From the NCBI RefSeq assembly GCF_002262875.1, contig NZ_NKYE01000006.1, positions 124,001-188,000 on the forward strand: DNA of 64,000 nucleotides. Reading direction: 5' to 3'. The position numbers were made by a program, and so were the translations under genes. The notes beneath the pieces are model-generated. The model was not told the origin of the DNA. It searched no databases and worked only from the letters and a program-made list of their open reading frames with translations. This document shows, one piece after another, positions 8,228 through 15,875 of this stretch. Source of the stretch: Amycolatopsis antarctica. GTDB taxonomy: Bacteria > Actinomycetota > Actinomycetes > Mycobacteriales > Pseudonocardiaceae. The stretch's first letter is position 1. Every line of letters starts with the position of its first letter.

Positions 8228-8665
8228 ATGCTACGAGGACTCGCCACCATCAGCCTGTTCGCCGACAACCTGCCCGCCGCGGTGACCTGGTACTCCGAGC
8301 TACTCGGCATCGAGCCCTACTTCGTACGCCCGGTGGAGGGGCCCACGGCGTACGCGGAGTTCCGCATCGGTGACCACCAGCACGAACTGGGCATCATCGA
8401 CAGCCGGTACCGCCCGCACCCGGCGGCGTCCGGAGCGTCCGGAGCCGTCGTCTACTGGCACGTCGACGACGCGCACGCCGCGTACGCGGACCTACTGGCC
8501 AGGGGAGCGCGGGAACACGAGGCGCCGGTGGACCGCGAGGCCGGCTTCGTCACCGCCTCCGTACTGGATCCGTTCGGCAACATCCTCGGCGTCATGTACA
8601 ACCCGCACTATCTCGACATGCTCGGCACGAGAAACCCGGCCCTCCGGTCGCGCGCAGACGATTAG
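8228..8665 (+). CDS. VOC-family (glyoxalase/bleomycin resistance-like) protein
   Basis: 145 residues and two beta-alpha-beta-beta-beta modules: residues about 5-65 (LATISLFADNLPAAVTWYSELLG) and about 75-130 (VYWHVDDAHAAYADLLARGA...VLDPFGNILGVMYNPHY). The start was placed at MLRGLATISL because GAGGAG lies just upstream; an in-frame ATG at 8153 would add 25 non-conserved residues. It is a small cytoplasmic metal-dependent lyase, dioxygenase or binding protein with unknown substrate. It is divergent from the WYL regulator, which probably controls it. Confidence 0.82.
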   Translation: MLRGLATISLFADNLPAAVTWYSELLGIEPYFVRPVEGPTAYAEFRIGDHQHELGIIDSRYRPHPAASGASGAVVYWHVDDAHAAYADLLARGAREHEAPVDREAGFVTASVLDPFGNILGVMYNPHYLDMLGTRNPALRSRADD

Positions 8666-8703
8666 GCTCGGCTGGTACTCCCAGTCGCCTCAGAAAGGTT
8701 CAC

Positions 8704-9507
8704 ATGACCGGCTCGGTGCCGCGTTTTGCCGTCGAGGAGATCGTCGCCCGGCTCCGGGGCGCGGGCTGCGTCTTCGCCGAGAACGAGGCGGACCTTCTCG
8801 TCCGCGCGGCGAGCGGCCCAGCCGAACTCGACGCGATGGTCGCCGAGCGCGCCGACGGCCTTCCACTGGAACAGGTGCTCGGCTGGGCGGAGTTCCACGG
8901 CCTGCGCATCGCGATGGCACCGGGGGTGTTCGTGCCACGACGGCGCACCGGGTTCCTCGTCGAGCAGGCCGTCGCGCTCGCCGGGCGGCGTGCCGTCGTG
9001 GTCGACCTGTGCTGCGGCTCGGGTGCCGTCGCCGCCGCGCTCGCGGCCGTCCTGGACGAACCCGAGGTGCACGCCGCCGACATCGACCCGGTAGCCGTGG
9101 CCTGCGCCCGCCGCAACCTTCCCGCCGGCGGCGCGGCCCACGAGGGAGACCTGTTCGACGCGCTGCCCGGCACCCTGCGCGGCCGGATCGCCATCCTGGC
9201 CGTCAACGCGCCCTACGTACCCACGGACGCGATCGCCACCATGCCTCCGGAAGCCCGCCTGCACGAACCGCGCGTGGCGCTCGACGGCGGTTCCGATGGG
9301 CTCGACGTCCAGCGGCGGGTCATCGCGGCGGCAGGGCAGTGGCTGGCACCGGGTGGCCACCTGCTGATCGAGACCGGACGGAGCCAGGCGCCGCACACCG
9401 CCGAGGCCTGCGCCCGGCACGGCCTGGTGCCGCGGGTGCGGACCTCGGAAGAACTCGACGCCACCGTCGTCATCGGTACCCGCGCGGGCCAGGGGACCCA
9501 GCCATAG
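8704..9507 (+). CDS. HemK/PrmC-like SAM-dependent methyltransferase (putative protein N5-glutamine methyltransferase)
   Basis: 267 residues. The helical N-terminal domain (about 1-70, ending LPLEQVLGWAEFHGLRIAM) and the FVPRRRTGFLVEQAV segment are HemK-type. The SAM site is VVDLCCGSGAVAAAL near 98-112. The substrate motif reads NAPYVP (near 170) where classical HemK/PrmC has NPPY; this variant appears in an actinobacterial subgroup. Family members methylate the glutamine of release factor GGQ motifs. Because of the NAPY change and the absence of prfA next door, it may have a different target. The dif site follows about 80 bases after the stop. Confidence 0.82.
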   Translation: MTGSVPRFAVEEIVARLRGAGCVFAENEADLLVRAASGPAELDAMVAERADGLPLEQVLGWAEFHGLRIAMAPGVFVPRRRTGFLVEQAVALAGRRAVVVDLCCGSGAVAAALAAVLDEPEVHAADIDPVAVACARRNLPAGGAAHEGDLFDALPGTLRGRIAILAVNAPYVPTDAIATMPPEARLHEPRVALDGGSDGLDVQRRVIAAAGQWLAPGGHLLIETGRSQAPHTAEACARHGLVPRVRTSEELDATVVIGTRAGQGTQP

Positions 9508-9589
9508 GTGACCACTCGTCGTCGGAACATTGCGATCGTCGGCACAGGGGCGAACCGGACCGGCCAACCGATCGGGTTCACAGCGTCGT

Positions 9590-9617
9590 ACTTGACATAA
9601 TGTAGCTTATCGGCGTT
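9590..9617 (-). other. dif: Chromosome dimer resolution site dif (XerCD target)
   Basis: On the minus strand the 28-bp site reads as an 11-bp XerC arm AACGCCGATAA, a 6-bp centre GCTACA and an 11-bp XerD arm TTATGTCAAGT. The actinobacterial dif consensus, from memory, has arms TTSRCCGATAA and TTATGTCAAGT around TVNACA. The XerD arm matches fully, the XerC arm over CCGATAA, and the centre differs mainly at its first base. The site is intergenic, as dif normally is. Gene orientation switches across it. It marks the replication terminus where XerC and XerD resolve chromosome dimers under FtsK control. Confidence 0.88.
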
Positions 9618-9823
9618 TCGAGAAAGTAGAGAGAGCGGTGGTTTTACCTGGCCAGCGAGCCGGTGAGCGACTGACGACCCGAGCGCCCGCGGTGACATCC
9701 GGGAGCTTGCCATGAGTAGCCGATCGCGCGCCGTCGACGTTCTCCACCAGGGCCGGACTTGCCCCCGAGCCGGCCGCGAGACCTCACCGGCAAGCCTGCC
9801 GGATGCTCCCCTGGGCGCCGACC

Positions 9824-9868
9824 CCTGTCTACACTGAACCGTCACCGTGACGTTTTACGGTAGACAGG
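9824..9868. repeat. Nested inverted repeat downstream of the small zinc-finger gene
   Basis: CCTGTCTAC (9824-9832) and GTAGACAGG (9860-9868) are perfect inverted copies. Between them is a second perfect palindrome, CGTCACCGTGACG (9840-9852). It lies just after the stop of the minus-strand gene at 9881. It could be a terminator, an operator, or a protein binding site associated with the terminus region. Confidence 0.6.
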
Positions 9869-9880
9869 CTGGACATCGGA

Positions 9881-10219
9881 TCAGCGGAGTTGCTCGAGGC
9901 TCCGGGCGGCGTCGGCGATCCCTGCCGCCAGGCCGCGGAGTTCGTCGAGGCCGGCGCCATCGTCCGCCGCCGTGACGACGTCCTCCGCGGCACACCGGAG
10001 CTGGAACAACCGGTCCTGGAGTTCGGCGATTTCACCGGCAGACAGCACGACGGCATCTTCGGGCAGGCCGGTGCGCTGGACGGCCGCACGACGTTCGTAA
10101 GCACGCTGACGACATGACTGGCCGCAGTAACGACGCCTGCGCCCCATCGCCGCGCCGTCCGGCAGCCGACGCCCGCACCAGCCACAGTGCTTCGGTGCGG
10201 ACCTGCGCGACGGCGCCAT
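9881..10219 (-). CDS. Small zinc-finger-like protein of unknown function
   Basis: 112 residues from the ATG at 10219 (MAPSRRSAPKHCGWCG); a longer in-frame reading exists but is not supported. The N-terminal third holds CGWCGRRL...RRYCGQSCRQRAYERR, a CxxC...CxxxC pattern expected to bind zinc, followed by basic residues. The C-terminal half is helical (AGEIAELQDRLFQLRCAAEDV). Short proteins with this zinc ribbon are widespread in actinobacteria and have no assigned role that I know. It is divergent from the GDPD gene, with about 117 bases between the chosen starts. Nucleic acid binding is possible but unproven. Confidence 0.7.
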   Translation of the reverse strand: MAPSRRSAPKHCGWCGRRLPDGAAMGRRRRYCGQSCRQRAYERRAAVQRTGLPEDAVVLSAGEIAELQDRLFQLRCAAEDVVTAADDGAGLDELRGLAAGIADAARSLEQLR

Positions 10220-10336
10220 TTCATCACGTGACGATTCGCTCGTACCGCCTCGCTCCGCTACCTCGCTCACCAGCCAGACGATAGCCGTCCATCTTCCGAT
10301 TACGTGCGGGGCCTGCCGGGCGGGCACACTGAGCGG

Positions 10337-11122
10337 GTGGCCGTCGATCACCCGTACCTCGCCTCCTCACTCCCCCGTGCTTTCGCTCACCGGGGCTGGC
10401 ATATCGGCGAACTCGACGGACTGGAGAACTCACTGCCGGCTTTTCGTCGCGCGGTGGCCGAGGGGTACCGCTACGTCGAGACCGACGTGCACGTCACCTC
10501 GGACGACGTGGTGGTCGTTCTCCACGATCCGACGCTGAACCGCACCACCGACGGGTCGGGGCTCATCCGCCGGCAGACCTGGGCGCGGGTGTCGAAAGTG
10601 CGCATCGACGGCCGGGAACCGTTGTCTCGCCTGGAAGACGTACTCGAGGAGTTGCCGGAGACGCTGTTCAACATCGACGTCAAATGCGATGCCGCCGCTG
10701 AACCGTTCATCCGGGTGCTCCAGCGCCTCGGCGCGGTCGAACGGGTCGCCGCGGCCGCGTTCTCCGACGCCCGGCTGCGCCGTCTTCGGCGGCTGGCCGG
10801 ATCCCGGCTGATCACCTCGATGGGCCCGCGTTCCACCGCCGTGTTGTGGGGCAGCGGCTGGGTGCCGTGGGTTCGGCTCGGCCGGTTCAGTCGCGGCACC
10901 TTGGCCCAGGTTCCCGCCCGGCAGGGCGCGCTGACCGTGGTGGACCGTTCGTTCCTGCGTTCGGCGGCCCGAGTCGGCGCGGAGGTGCACGTGTGGACGG
11001 TCGACGATCCGGTGCAGATGCGGGCGCTGCTCGATCTCGGCGTGCACGGGCTCATCACCGACCGCCCGGACTTGTTGCGGGACGTGCTTGTGGAACGTGG
11101 CGAGTGGGAGGCAGCGGCTTAG
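10337..11122 (+). CDS. Glycerophosphodiester phosphodiesterase family protein
   Basis: 261 residues from the GTG start (VAVDHPYLASSL). It is a TIM-barrel GDPD enzyme: AFAHRG near 17-22 gives the first catalytic histidine, ENSLPAF near 34 and ETDVHVT near 55 give metal ligands, and LHDPTLNRTTDG near 69-80 gives the second histidine and phosphate-binding region. The C-terminal VHVWTVDD and HGLITDRPD stretches are also characteristic. There is no signal peptide, so it should be cytoplasmic and release glycerol-3-phosphate from deacylated phospholipids. It is convergent with the Rpf-like gene, 22 bases apart. Confidence 0.9.
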   Translation: MAVDHPYLASSLPRAFAHRGWHIGELDGLENSLPAFRRAVAEGYRYVETDVHVTSDDVVVVLHDPTLNRTTDGSGLIRRQTWARVSKVRIDGREPLSRLEDVLEELPETLFNIDVKCDAAAEPFIRVLQRLGAVERVAAAAFSDARLRRLRRLAGSRLITSMGPRSTAVLWGSGWVPWVRLGRFSRGTLAQVPARQGALTVVDRSFLRSAARVGAEVHVWTVDDPVQMRALLDLGVHGLITDRPDLLRDVLVERGEWEAAA

Positions 11123-11144
11123 CGCCTGCCTGGTCGGATCACTG

Positions 11145-11846
11145 TCAGCGGGGCGCCTTGCCGTCCCAGGCCGCCTTCCAGGTCTTCGGCCCGAGTCGCC
11201 CGGAGTCGTTGATTCCGTTGGCGCGCTGCAGATCCAGTACCGCCTGCTTCGTCTTGTCGTAGTAGCAACCGGTGCCGGCGAAGCCGTAGCCGAACGCGTT
11301 CATCCTGAGCTGGAACGCCTTCAGCGCGGGTGCGCAGTCACCGTAGGCGTAGACCACCTGCGGCCACGCCGGCTGACCGCCCGGTGACGGAGCGGGAGCG
11401 GGTGGCGGCTTCGGTGCGGGCGCCGGTGCTCCCCCGCCACCGATGTACGCCGACTGCTCGTAGGTAGGCTTGCGCTTGCTGCGGGCGTCGGCGTCGTTGC
11501 GCAGGCCGAGCTTGCCCGCGCACTCCCAGGGCTGCCAGCCGCGCATGCGGTACAGGTACAGCGCCCGGTAGTCCTGTTCGGCCGGTGCGGCCTGGTCTGG
11601 ACGGCCTGTTCCGCCGACGCTCTGCCACGTCGGCAGGTCGAACTGGTAGGCACCGTAGTAGCCGGTACCGGTGTTGACGGCGTACCGGCCGCTCGACTCG
11701 CACATACGCAGCTTGGACCACGCGCCGGCGGACGGGTCGGCCGAGGCGGCCGTGGTGGTGATGGCCTGCGTGCCGAGCACCGCGGCCGCGACCACCAGAA
11801 CCCTCGTCACCAGCCGTTTCGCCGCGCCGAGGTGCGATGTCGTCAT
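11145..11846 (-). CDS. Secreted Rpf-like transglycosylase with peptidoglycan-binding C-terminus
   Basis: 233 residues from ATG 11846; a TTG at 11882 is less likely because the peptide after 11846 is a clean signal sequence ending TTAASA. Residues about 40-115 are the resuscitation-promoting-factor domain (WSKLRMCESSGRYAVNTG, with the catalytic glutamate in CESSGRY, then YGAYQFDLPTWQ). An Ala/Pro-rich linker follows, and the C-terminal 80 residues (LKAFQLRMNAFGYG...LGPKTWKAAW) form a peptidoglycan-binding repeat. It acts in the cell wall, cleaving glycan strands during growth or resuscitation. Two TGTGA motifs spaced 20 bases apart lie upstream. Confidence 0.88.
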   Translation of the reverse strand: MTTSHLGAAKRLVTRVLVVAAAVLGTQAITTTAASADPSAGAWSKLRMCESSGRYAVNTGTGYYGAYQFDLPTWQSVGGTGRPDQAAPAEQDYRALYLYRMRGWQPWECAGKLGLRNDADARSKRKPTYEQSAYIGGGGAPAPAPKPPPAPAPSPGGQPAWPQVVYAYGDCAPALKAFQLRMNAFGYGFAGTGCYYDKTKQAVLDLQRANGINDSGRLGPKTWKAAWDGKAPR

Positions 11847-12136
11847 GAATGGGACAGTATGGAGTAACCACACGAACCACAAGAGTCACAGCAAAACCAC
11901 CAGTCTCACATAACCCAACCGGGCGATGTGGAGCGACACGCACGCTGTCTCAGTCTTGGGCGTAGTGGGCGTCCCGGGGAACAGCAGGCGGCGAATGGAA
12001 CACGATCATCGCGGCCGGTGTCCGCCCGGACGGACCGCCGGATAGTCTCCGCTCACCGATTCCTGGGGCGCCTTCGATTCCGGCTTGTTCCGGCACTGGA
12101 TCGCACCGTCCTGAACCACCTCTGCGCGGAGATCCG
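11847..12136. promoter_or_regulatory. Divergent intergenic region between the Rpf-like gene and the UMF1 transporter
   Basis: It is AT-richer on the Rpf side (11850-11920). On the minus strand two TGTGA motifs occur exactly 20 bases apart, followed by a direct repeat of TGTGGTT. These could be half sites for a CRP/GlxR-type regulator. The transporter side shows no clear promoter elements. No riboswitch was recognised. Confidence 0.4.
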
Positions 12137-13561
12137 ATGACGACTACGAGTGACGGCCCGGCTTCGGCCGCGGACCGGGACAGCCGCAGGCGAGAACAGC
12201 GCGGATGGTATTTCTACGACTGGGCCAATTCTGCGTTCTACACCTCGGTCATCACCGTGTTCGGTGCGCTCTACATGAGTTCCGTCGCGGCGACCGACGC
12301 CCGTGCCGACCTGATCACCAACGGACCCACCCCGTGCATCGGTGACGACGGCGTCGCGAACACCCTGCAGAACTGCGACATCAGCCTGTTCGGGCTTCAG
12401 TTCCCCGCCGGTTCCCTGTGGGGTTACCTGCTGTCGGCGGCGACGATCATCCAGGTCCTCGTCCTGCCGATCACCGGAGCGATCGCCGACCGGAGTCTGC
12501 GCAAGAAGCGCATTCTCGGCGGTTTCGCGTTCCTGGGCGCGACGGCGTCCGCGCTGTTGTTCTTCGTCGCCGACGACAACTGGGGCCTCGGCGTCGCGCT
12601 GTACATGGTCGCCAATATCGGTTACGGCGCCTCGATCGTCGTCTATTACTCGTTCCTGCCACAGATCTCCACGCCGGACGAGCGGGACTCGGTTTCGGCG
12701 CGGGGCTGGGCTTTCGGCTACCTCGGCGGTGGTATCGCGCTCGCTGTGCAGCTCGCGTTCTATCTGAACTACGAGGCGCTTGGCCTGACCGAGGGTCTGG
12801 CCGTGCGGATCTGTTTCCTCGCGTCCGGGGTCTGGTGGGCGGCGTTCACCATCATCCCGTTGCGGCGGCTGCGCGAACGGCAGGAACCCGACCAGCGGGC
12901 GGAGGGCGTGTCGGTACTGCGGGCCGGTTTCGCAGAATTGCGGCAGACCTTGAAATCCGCCCGAGCGTATCCGCTGACGCTGGCGTTCCTCGGGTCGTAC
13001 CTGATCTACACCGACGGGATCGCCACCGTGGTCGGTGTCTCGGCGCAGTACGGCAAGGAGGAGCTGAAGTTCGCGAACGAGGTACTGATCACGACGATTC
13101 TGGTGATCCAGTTCGTCGCGTACTTCGGTGGGGTGGCTCACGGCGTGCTGGCGCGTCGTTTCGGAGCCAAGCGGACGATTCTCGGCAGCCTGGCCGTGTG
13201 GGTGCTGGTGATCGCGGCCGCGTACTTCGTGGAGGCGGGGCAGCCGCTGCAGTTCTACGCGCTCGCGGTCGGGATCGGGCTGGTGCTGGGCGGGACGAAC
13301 GCGTTGTCGCGTTCGCTGTACAGCCAGATGATCCCGGCGGGCAAGGAGGCGCAGTACTACTCGCTGTACGAGATCGGTGAGCGTGGCACGTCGTGGCTCG
13401 GTCCGCTGCTGTTCGCGGCGGTGGGCCAGGCGACGGGGTCGTTCCGGTACGCGATCATCGCGTTGACGGTGTTCTTCGCGGTGGGTTTCGTGTTGATCGC
13501 GCTCGTGCCGGTGCGGCGGGCGATCGCGGCCGCGGGTAACCGGGAGCCGTCGGTGGTGTGA
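12137..13561 (+). CDS. MFS transporter, UMF1/Atg22 family
   Basis: 474 residues. The N-terminal QRGWYFYDWANSAFYTSV (about 20-37) is the UMF1 family hallmark. About twelve hydrophobic segments follow, with charged cytoplasmic loops such as DRSLRKKR (about 118-125) and PLRRLRERQEPDQR between the two six-helix halves. It is an inner membrane exporter or amino-acid-type effluxer of unknown substrate; yeast Atg22 exports amino acids from the vacuole. Start ATG 12137. The thymidine kinase gene follows on the same strand after about 55 bases holding two small hairpins. Confidence 0.9.
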   Translation: MTTTSDGPASAADRDSRRREQRGWYFYDWANSAFYTSVITVFGALYMSSVAATDARADLITNGPTPCIGDDGVANTLQNCDISLFGLQFPAGSLWGYLLSAATIIQVLVLPITGAIADRSLRKKRILGGFAFLGATASALLFFVADDNWGLGVALYMVANIGYGASIVVYYSFLPQISTPDERDSVSARGWAFGYLGGGIALAVQLAFYLNYEALGLTEGLAVRICFLASGVWWAAFTIIPLRRLRERQEPDQRAEGVSVLRAGFAELRQTLKSARAYPLTLAFLGSYLIYTDGIATVVGVSAQYGKEELKFANEVLITTILVIQFVAYFGGVAHGVLARRFGAKRTILGSLAVWVLVIAAAYFVEAGQPLQFYALAVGIGLVLGGTNALSRSLYSQMIPAGKEAQYYSLYEIGERGTSWLGPLLFAAVGQATGSFRYAIIALTVFFAVGFVLIALVPVRRAIAAAGNREPSVV

Positions 13562-13584
13562 GGCCCGTGCGGGGCCTGAGTGCG

Positions 13585-13601
13585 TCTGGCGTGGCGCCAG
13601 A
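13585..13601 (+). terminator. Small hairpin between the transporter and tdk
   Basis: TCTGGCG and CGCCAGA form a 7-bp stem with a TGG loop, 24 bases after the transporter stop. A second short stem (GGCCC/GGGCC) lies just before it. It may attenuate read-through into tdk. Confidence 0.35.
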
Positions 13602-13615
13602 TAGGGTTCCCCGTC

Positions 13616-14374
13616 GTGACTGTGCTGGGCGATAGTGAGCTGGATCCGACCGACGCGCTGTCGTCGGTACCCGCTGCCGGTTCCCGGCGTGGGACGCCGG
13701 CCGTGGGCAGGCTCAAGTTCTGTTATGGCCCGATGGATTGCGGGAAGTCGACGCTGGCGTTGCAGATCGACCACAATCACGCCCGGCAGGGCAGGCAGGG
13801 TCTGCTGCTGGTTCGGCACGACCGGTCCGGCAGTGCGCAGATCAGCAGCCGGATCGGCATCACGCGGGGAGCGGTGGAGCTGGCGGGTGACACCGACGTC
13901 CGGGGGCTCGTGCGCGAGATGTGGTCGCGTGGGCAGCACGTGGACTACCTGATCGTCGACGAGGCGCAGTTCCTCTCCCCCGCGCAGGTCGAACAGCTCG
14001 CGGAACTGGCTGACGACGTGCAGGTGGACGTCTACTGCTTCGGGATCGCGACGGACTTCCGCAGCGAGCTGTTCCCGGGAGCGCGGCGGTTGTTCGAGCT
14101 GGCGGACGAGTTGCAGCCGGTCCAGGTGGAGGTGCTCTGCTGGTGCGGTCTGCCGGGCAGGTTCAACGCGCGGGTACGGGACGGTGTGGTGCTACGGGCC
14201 GGCGACACGGTCGTCGTCGCCGACACGGTCACCTCGAGCACTCCCCTTGTTGAAGTGTCAACAGAGGCGACCGATTCGACTACGGTGCGTTACCAGGTGC
14301 TGTGCCGGCTCCATTATCGCCGCGGTGACCTGGGGCCATCGTCTCCACAGGAAGGCCAGCTACGTCTTACCTGA
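13616..14374 (+). CDS. tdk: Thymidine kinase (type II)
   Basis: 252 residues from the GTG at 13616 (VTVLGDSELD). The P-loop is GPMDCGKST at about 38-46, the Walker B/lasso region is LIVDEAQFL near 115-123, and CFGIATDFRSELFPGARRL is the substrate region. The zinc site is visible as CWCGLPGRFNARV plus a later C/H pair (VLCRLHYRRGD). It phosphorylates thymidine to dTMP in the salvage pathway in the cytoplasm. The N-terminal 30 residues before GRLKFCYGPM are longer than in E. coli Tdk. The frame stays open for about 60 codons after the stop, which I regard as chance. Confidence 0.92.
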   Translation: MTVLGDSELDPTDALSSVPAAGSRRGTPAVGRLKFCYGPMDCGKSTLALQIDHNHARQGRQGLLLVRHDRSGSAQISSRIGITRGAVELAGDTDVRGLVREMWSRGQHVDYLIVDEAQFLSPAQVEQLAELADDVQVDVYCFGIATDFRSELFPGARRLFELADELQPVQVEVLCWCGLPGRFNARVRDGVVLRAGDTVVVADTVTSSTPLVEVSTEATDSTTVRYQVLCRLHYRRGDLGPSSPQEGQLRLT

Positions 14375-14526
14375 GATCAATCGGCAATCCCTCATGTGGG
14401 TGAGATTCGACGCGATGACCGCCGTTGGCGTCACGTCAGAGCGCCGATTCTCTCTCAGTACGAGAAGCTGACGCACCAGGCGGCCGAGGCCGCCAGGGTC
14501 ATCGTGAGCGACGACATTCCCGGCCG

Positions 14527-14554
14527 GGAATCCTGGGCCCGGGTTGTTCGTTGC
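14527..14554 (+). promoter_or_regulatory. SigR/SigH-type promoter of rbpA
   Basis: GGAAT at 14527-14531 is followed, after exactly 18 bases, by GTTGC at 14550-14554. This matches the thiol-stress sigma factor consensus GGAAT-N18/19-GTT. The start codon of rbpA is 54 bases further on. From memory, rbpA of Streptomyces coelicolor is a SigR target, which supports the call. Confidence 0.72.
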
Positions 14555-14607
14555 AGTGAGTGAGCATCACCGAGGCTCCCGGCGGAGCCGAACGAAAGGA
14601 CTGCATC

Positions 14608-14952
14608 ATGGCCGACCGTGTTTTGCGAGGAAGCCGGCTAGGAGCGGTCAGCTACGAGACCGACCGCAACCACGACCTGGCACCGCGGCGCACCGTGCGC
14701 TACGCCTGCCCGAAGGATCACGAGTTCGAGGTTCCCTTCTCCGACGACGCCGAGATCCCGTCGATGTGGGAGTGCCGTCTGCACGGCAGCGAGTCCGAGA
14801 TCGTCGAGGGTGGCCAGCCCGAGCAGAAGAAGACCAAGCCGCCCAGGACGCACTGGGACATGCTGCTGGAGCGACGCTCCATCCCGGAGCTCGAGGATCT
14901 GCTCAACGAGCGCCTCGCCGAGCTGAAGGGCAAGCGCACGAGATCCGCCTGA
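14608..14952 (+). CDS. rbpA: RNA polymerase-binding protein RbpA
   Basis: 114 residues from an ATG preceded by GAAAGGA. The N-terminal tail RVLRGSRLGAVSYETDRNHDLAPR, the core with YACPKDHEFEVPF and WECRLHG, and the C-terminal sigma-interaction helix HWDMLLERRSIPELEDLLNE are all characteristic; residues CP and C(RLHG) correspond to the zinc-like core of this family. RbpA binds RNA polymerase and the principal sigma factor and stabilises open complexes. It is convergent with ppm across a strong terminator, the same arrangement as Rv2050 and Rv2051c in M. tuberculosis as I recall. A SigR-like promoter precedes it. Confidence 0.96.
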   Translation: MADRVLRGSRLGAVSYETDRNHDLAPRRTVRYACPKDHEFEVPFSDDAEIPSMWECRLHGSESEIVEGGQPEQKKTKPPRTHWDMLLERRSIPELEDLLNERLAELKGKRTRSA

Positions 14953-14970
14953 TTCGTCTTCGCACCGCCG

Positions 14971-15005
14971 AGTAACCCCCGTGGCCTTCCGCCACGGGGG
15001 TTACT
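14971..15005. terminator. Strong bidirectional terminator between rbpA and ppm
   Basis: AGTAACCCCCGTGG (14971-14984) pairs perfectly with CCACGGGGGTTACT (14992-15005) around a 7-base loop, forming a 14-bp stem between two convergent genes. Confidence 0.88.
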
Positions 15006-15071
15006 CGTGTGTCCGGTCCGCGATACCGCCCGCGCGATACAGCCCGCGCGATACCGCGGACGGCGATCGCG

Positions 15072-15851
15072 CTAGCGGCGGATGAGACCGCGGATCTGCT
15101 CGGCGCGCCTGCGCAGCCCCCACAGGCCGACGCGCACGAACGCCTCCCACATGATCGAGCCGTTCATCTTCGACTCGCCGATTTCGCGCTCGGTGAAGGT
15201 GATGGGCACTTCGACGACCTGGAAACCGGAGCGGACGGTGCGCCAGGCGAGGTCGATCTGGAAGCAGTAGCCGCGGGAGACGATCTCGTCCAGCGGCAGT
15301 TTCTCCAGTACTTCGCGCCGGTACGCGCGGAAGCCCGCGGTGATGTCGTTGATTCCGACGCCGAGGGCGAGCTTCGAGTAGAGGTTGGCTCCGCGGGAGA
15401 GGACCTCCCGGCGTTTCGGCCAGTTGACCACGCTGCCACCGGGTACGTAACGGGATCCGATGGTGAGGTCCGAGTCGGTGAGGGCGTCGAGCAGCCGGGG
15501 CAGATCCTCCGGGGCGTGGGAGCCGTCGGCGTCCATCTCGATGATCGTCGCGTAGTCGCGGGCGAGACCCCAGCGGAAACCGGCGACGTAGGCGGCGCCA
15601 AGGCCCGCCTTCTCGGTCCGGTGCATCACGTGGACCCGTTCGTCCTCGGCGGCGAGTTCGTCCGCCAGTTCCCCCGTGCCGTCCGGGCTGCCGTCGTCGA
15701 CCACCAGTGCGTGCGCGCCGGGCAGCGCGGAGTGCAACCGCTGCAGGATCCGGCCGAGGTTGTCCCGTTCCTCGTAGGTCGGGATCACCACCAGTACCGG
15801 TTCGATGTCGTCCCTGCCGGGTGTGCTCTCGGCCTGGGGCGGCTGCTCCAT
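15072..15851 (-). CDS. ppm: Polyprenol monophosphomannose synthase (Ppm1 domain 2-like)
   Basis: 259 residues of GT2 fold. [12 protein letters not shown] opens the nucleotide-sugar domain, [10 protein letters not shown] follows near 50, and the metal-binding DxD is D107-x-D109 in [16 protein letters not shown] and [12 protein letters not shown] are typical of bacterial dolichol-phosphate mannose synthases without membrane domains. It transfers mannose from GDP-mannose to polyprenol phosphate at the inner membrane face, for lipoglycan and protein mannosylation. In M. tuberculosis the same activity is fused to the Lnt domain; here the two are separate, 24 bases apart in one operon. Confidence 0.93.
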   Translation of the reverse strand: MEQPPQAESTPGRDDIEPVLVVIPTYEERDNLGRILQRLHSALPGAHALVVDDGSPDGTGELADELAAEDERVHVMHRTEKAGLGAAYVAGFRWGLARDYATIIEMDADGSHAPEDLPRLLDALTDSDLTIGSRYVPGGSVVNWPKRREVLSRGANLYSKLALGVGINDITAGFRAYRREVLEKLPLDEIVSRGYCFQIDLAWRTVRSGFQVVEVPITFTEREIGESKMNGSIMWEAFVRVGLWGLRRRAEQIRGLIRR

Positions 15852-15875
15852 CCGTTCCCTCCTCTGCGACGGTAC

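Larger units (their letters stand above)
9508..9880. other. 373-base intergenic region around the dif site
   Basis: No convincing coding region is present. It contains the dif site (9590-9617) and, at its right end, a nested inverted repeat (9824-9868). The stretch 9618-9823 is GC-rich and featureless to the eye. Confidence 0.7.

Noticed and set aside
9591..9617. A promoter with a TTGACA -35 box
   Set aside because: No -10 hexamer lies at the right distance and no gene follows on that strand; the bases are explained better as the XerD arm of dif.
12053..13939. 628-codon minus-strand frame over the UMF1 transporter and tdk
   Set aside because: Arg/Gln/Pro-rich without any domain and antisense to two recognisable genes.
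14375..14558. A short coding region continuing in frame after the tdk stop
   Set aside because: It has no start with a ribosome binding site, no recognisable motif, and its end overlaps the SigR-type promoter of rbpA; a chance open frame or old remnant is more likely.
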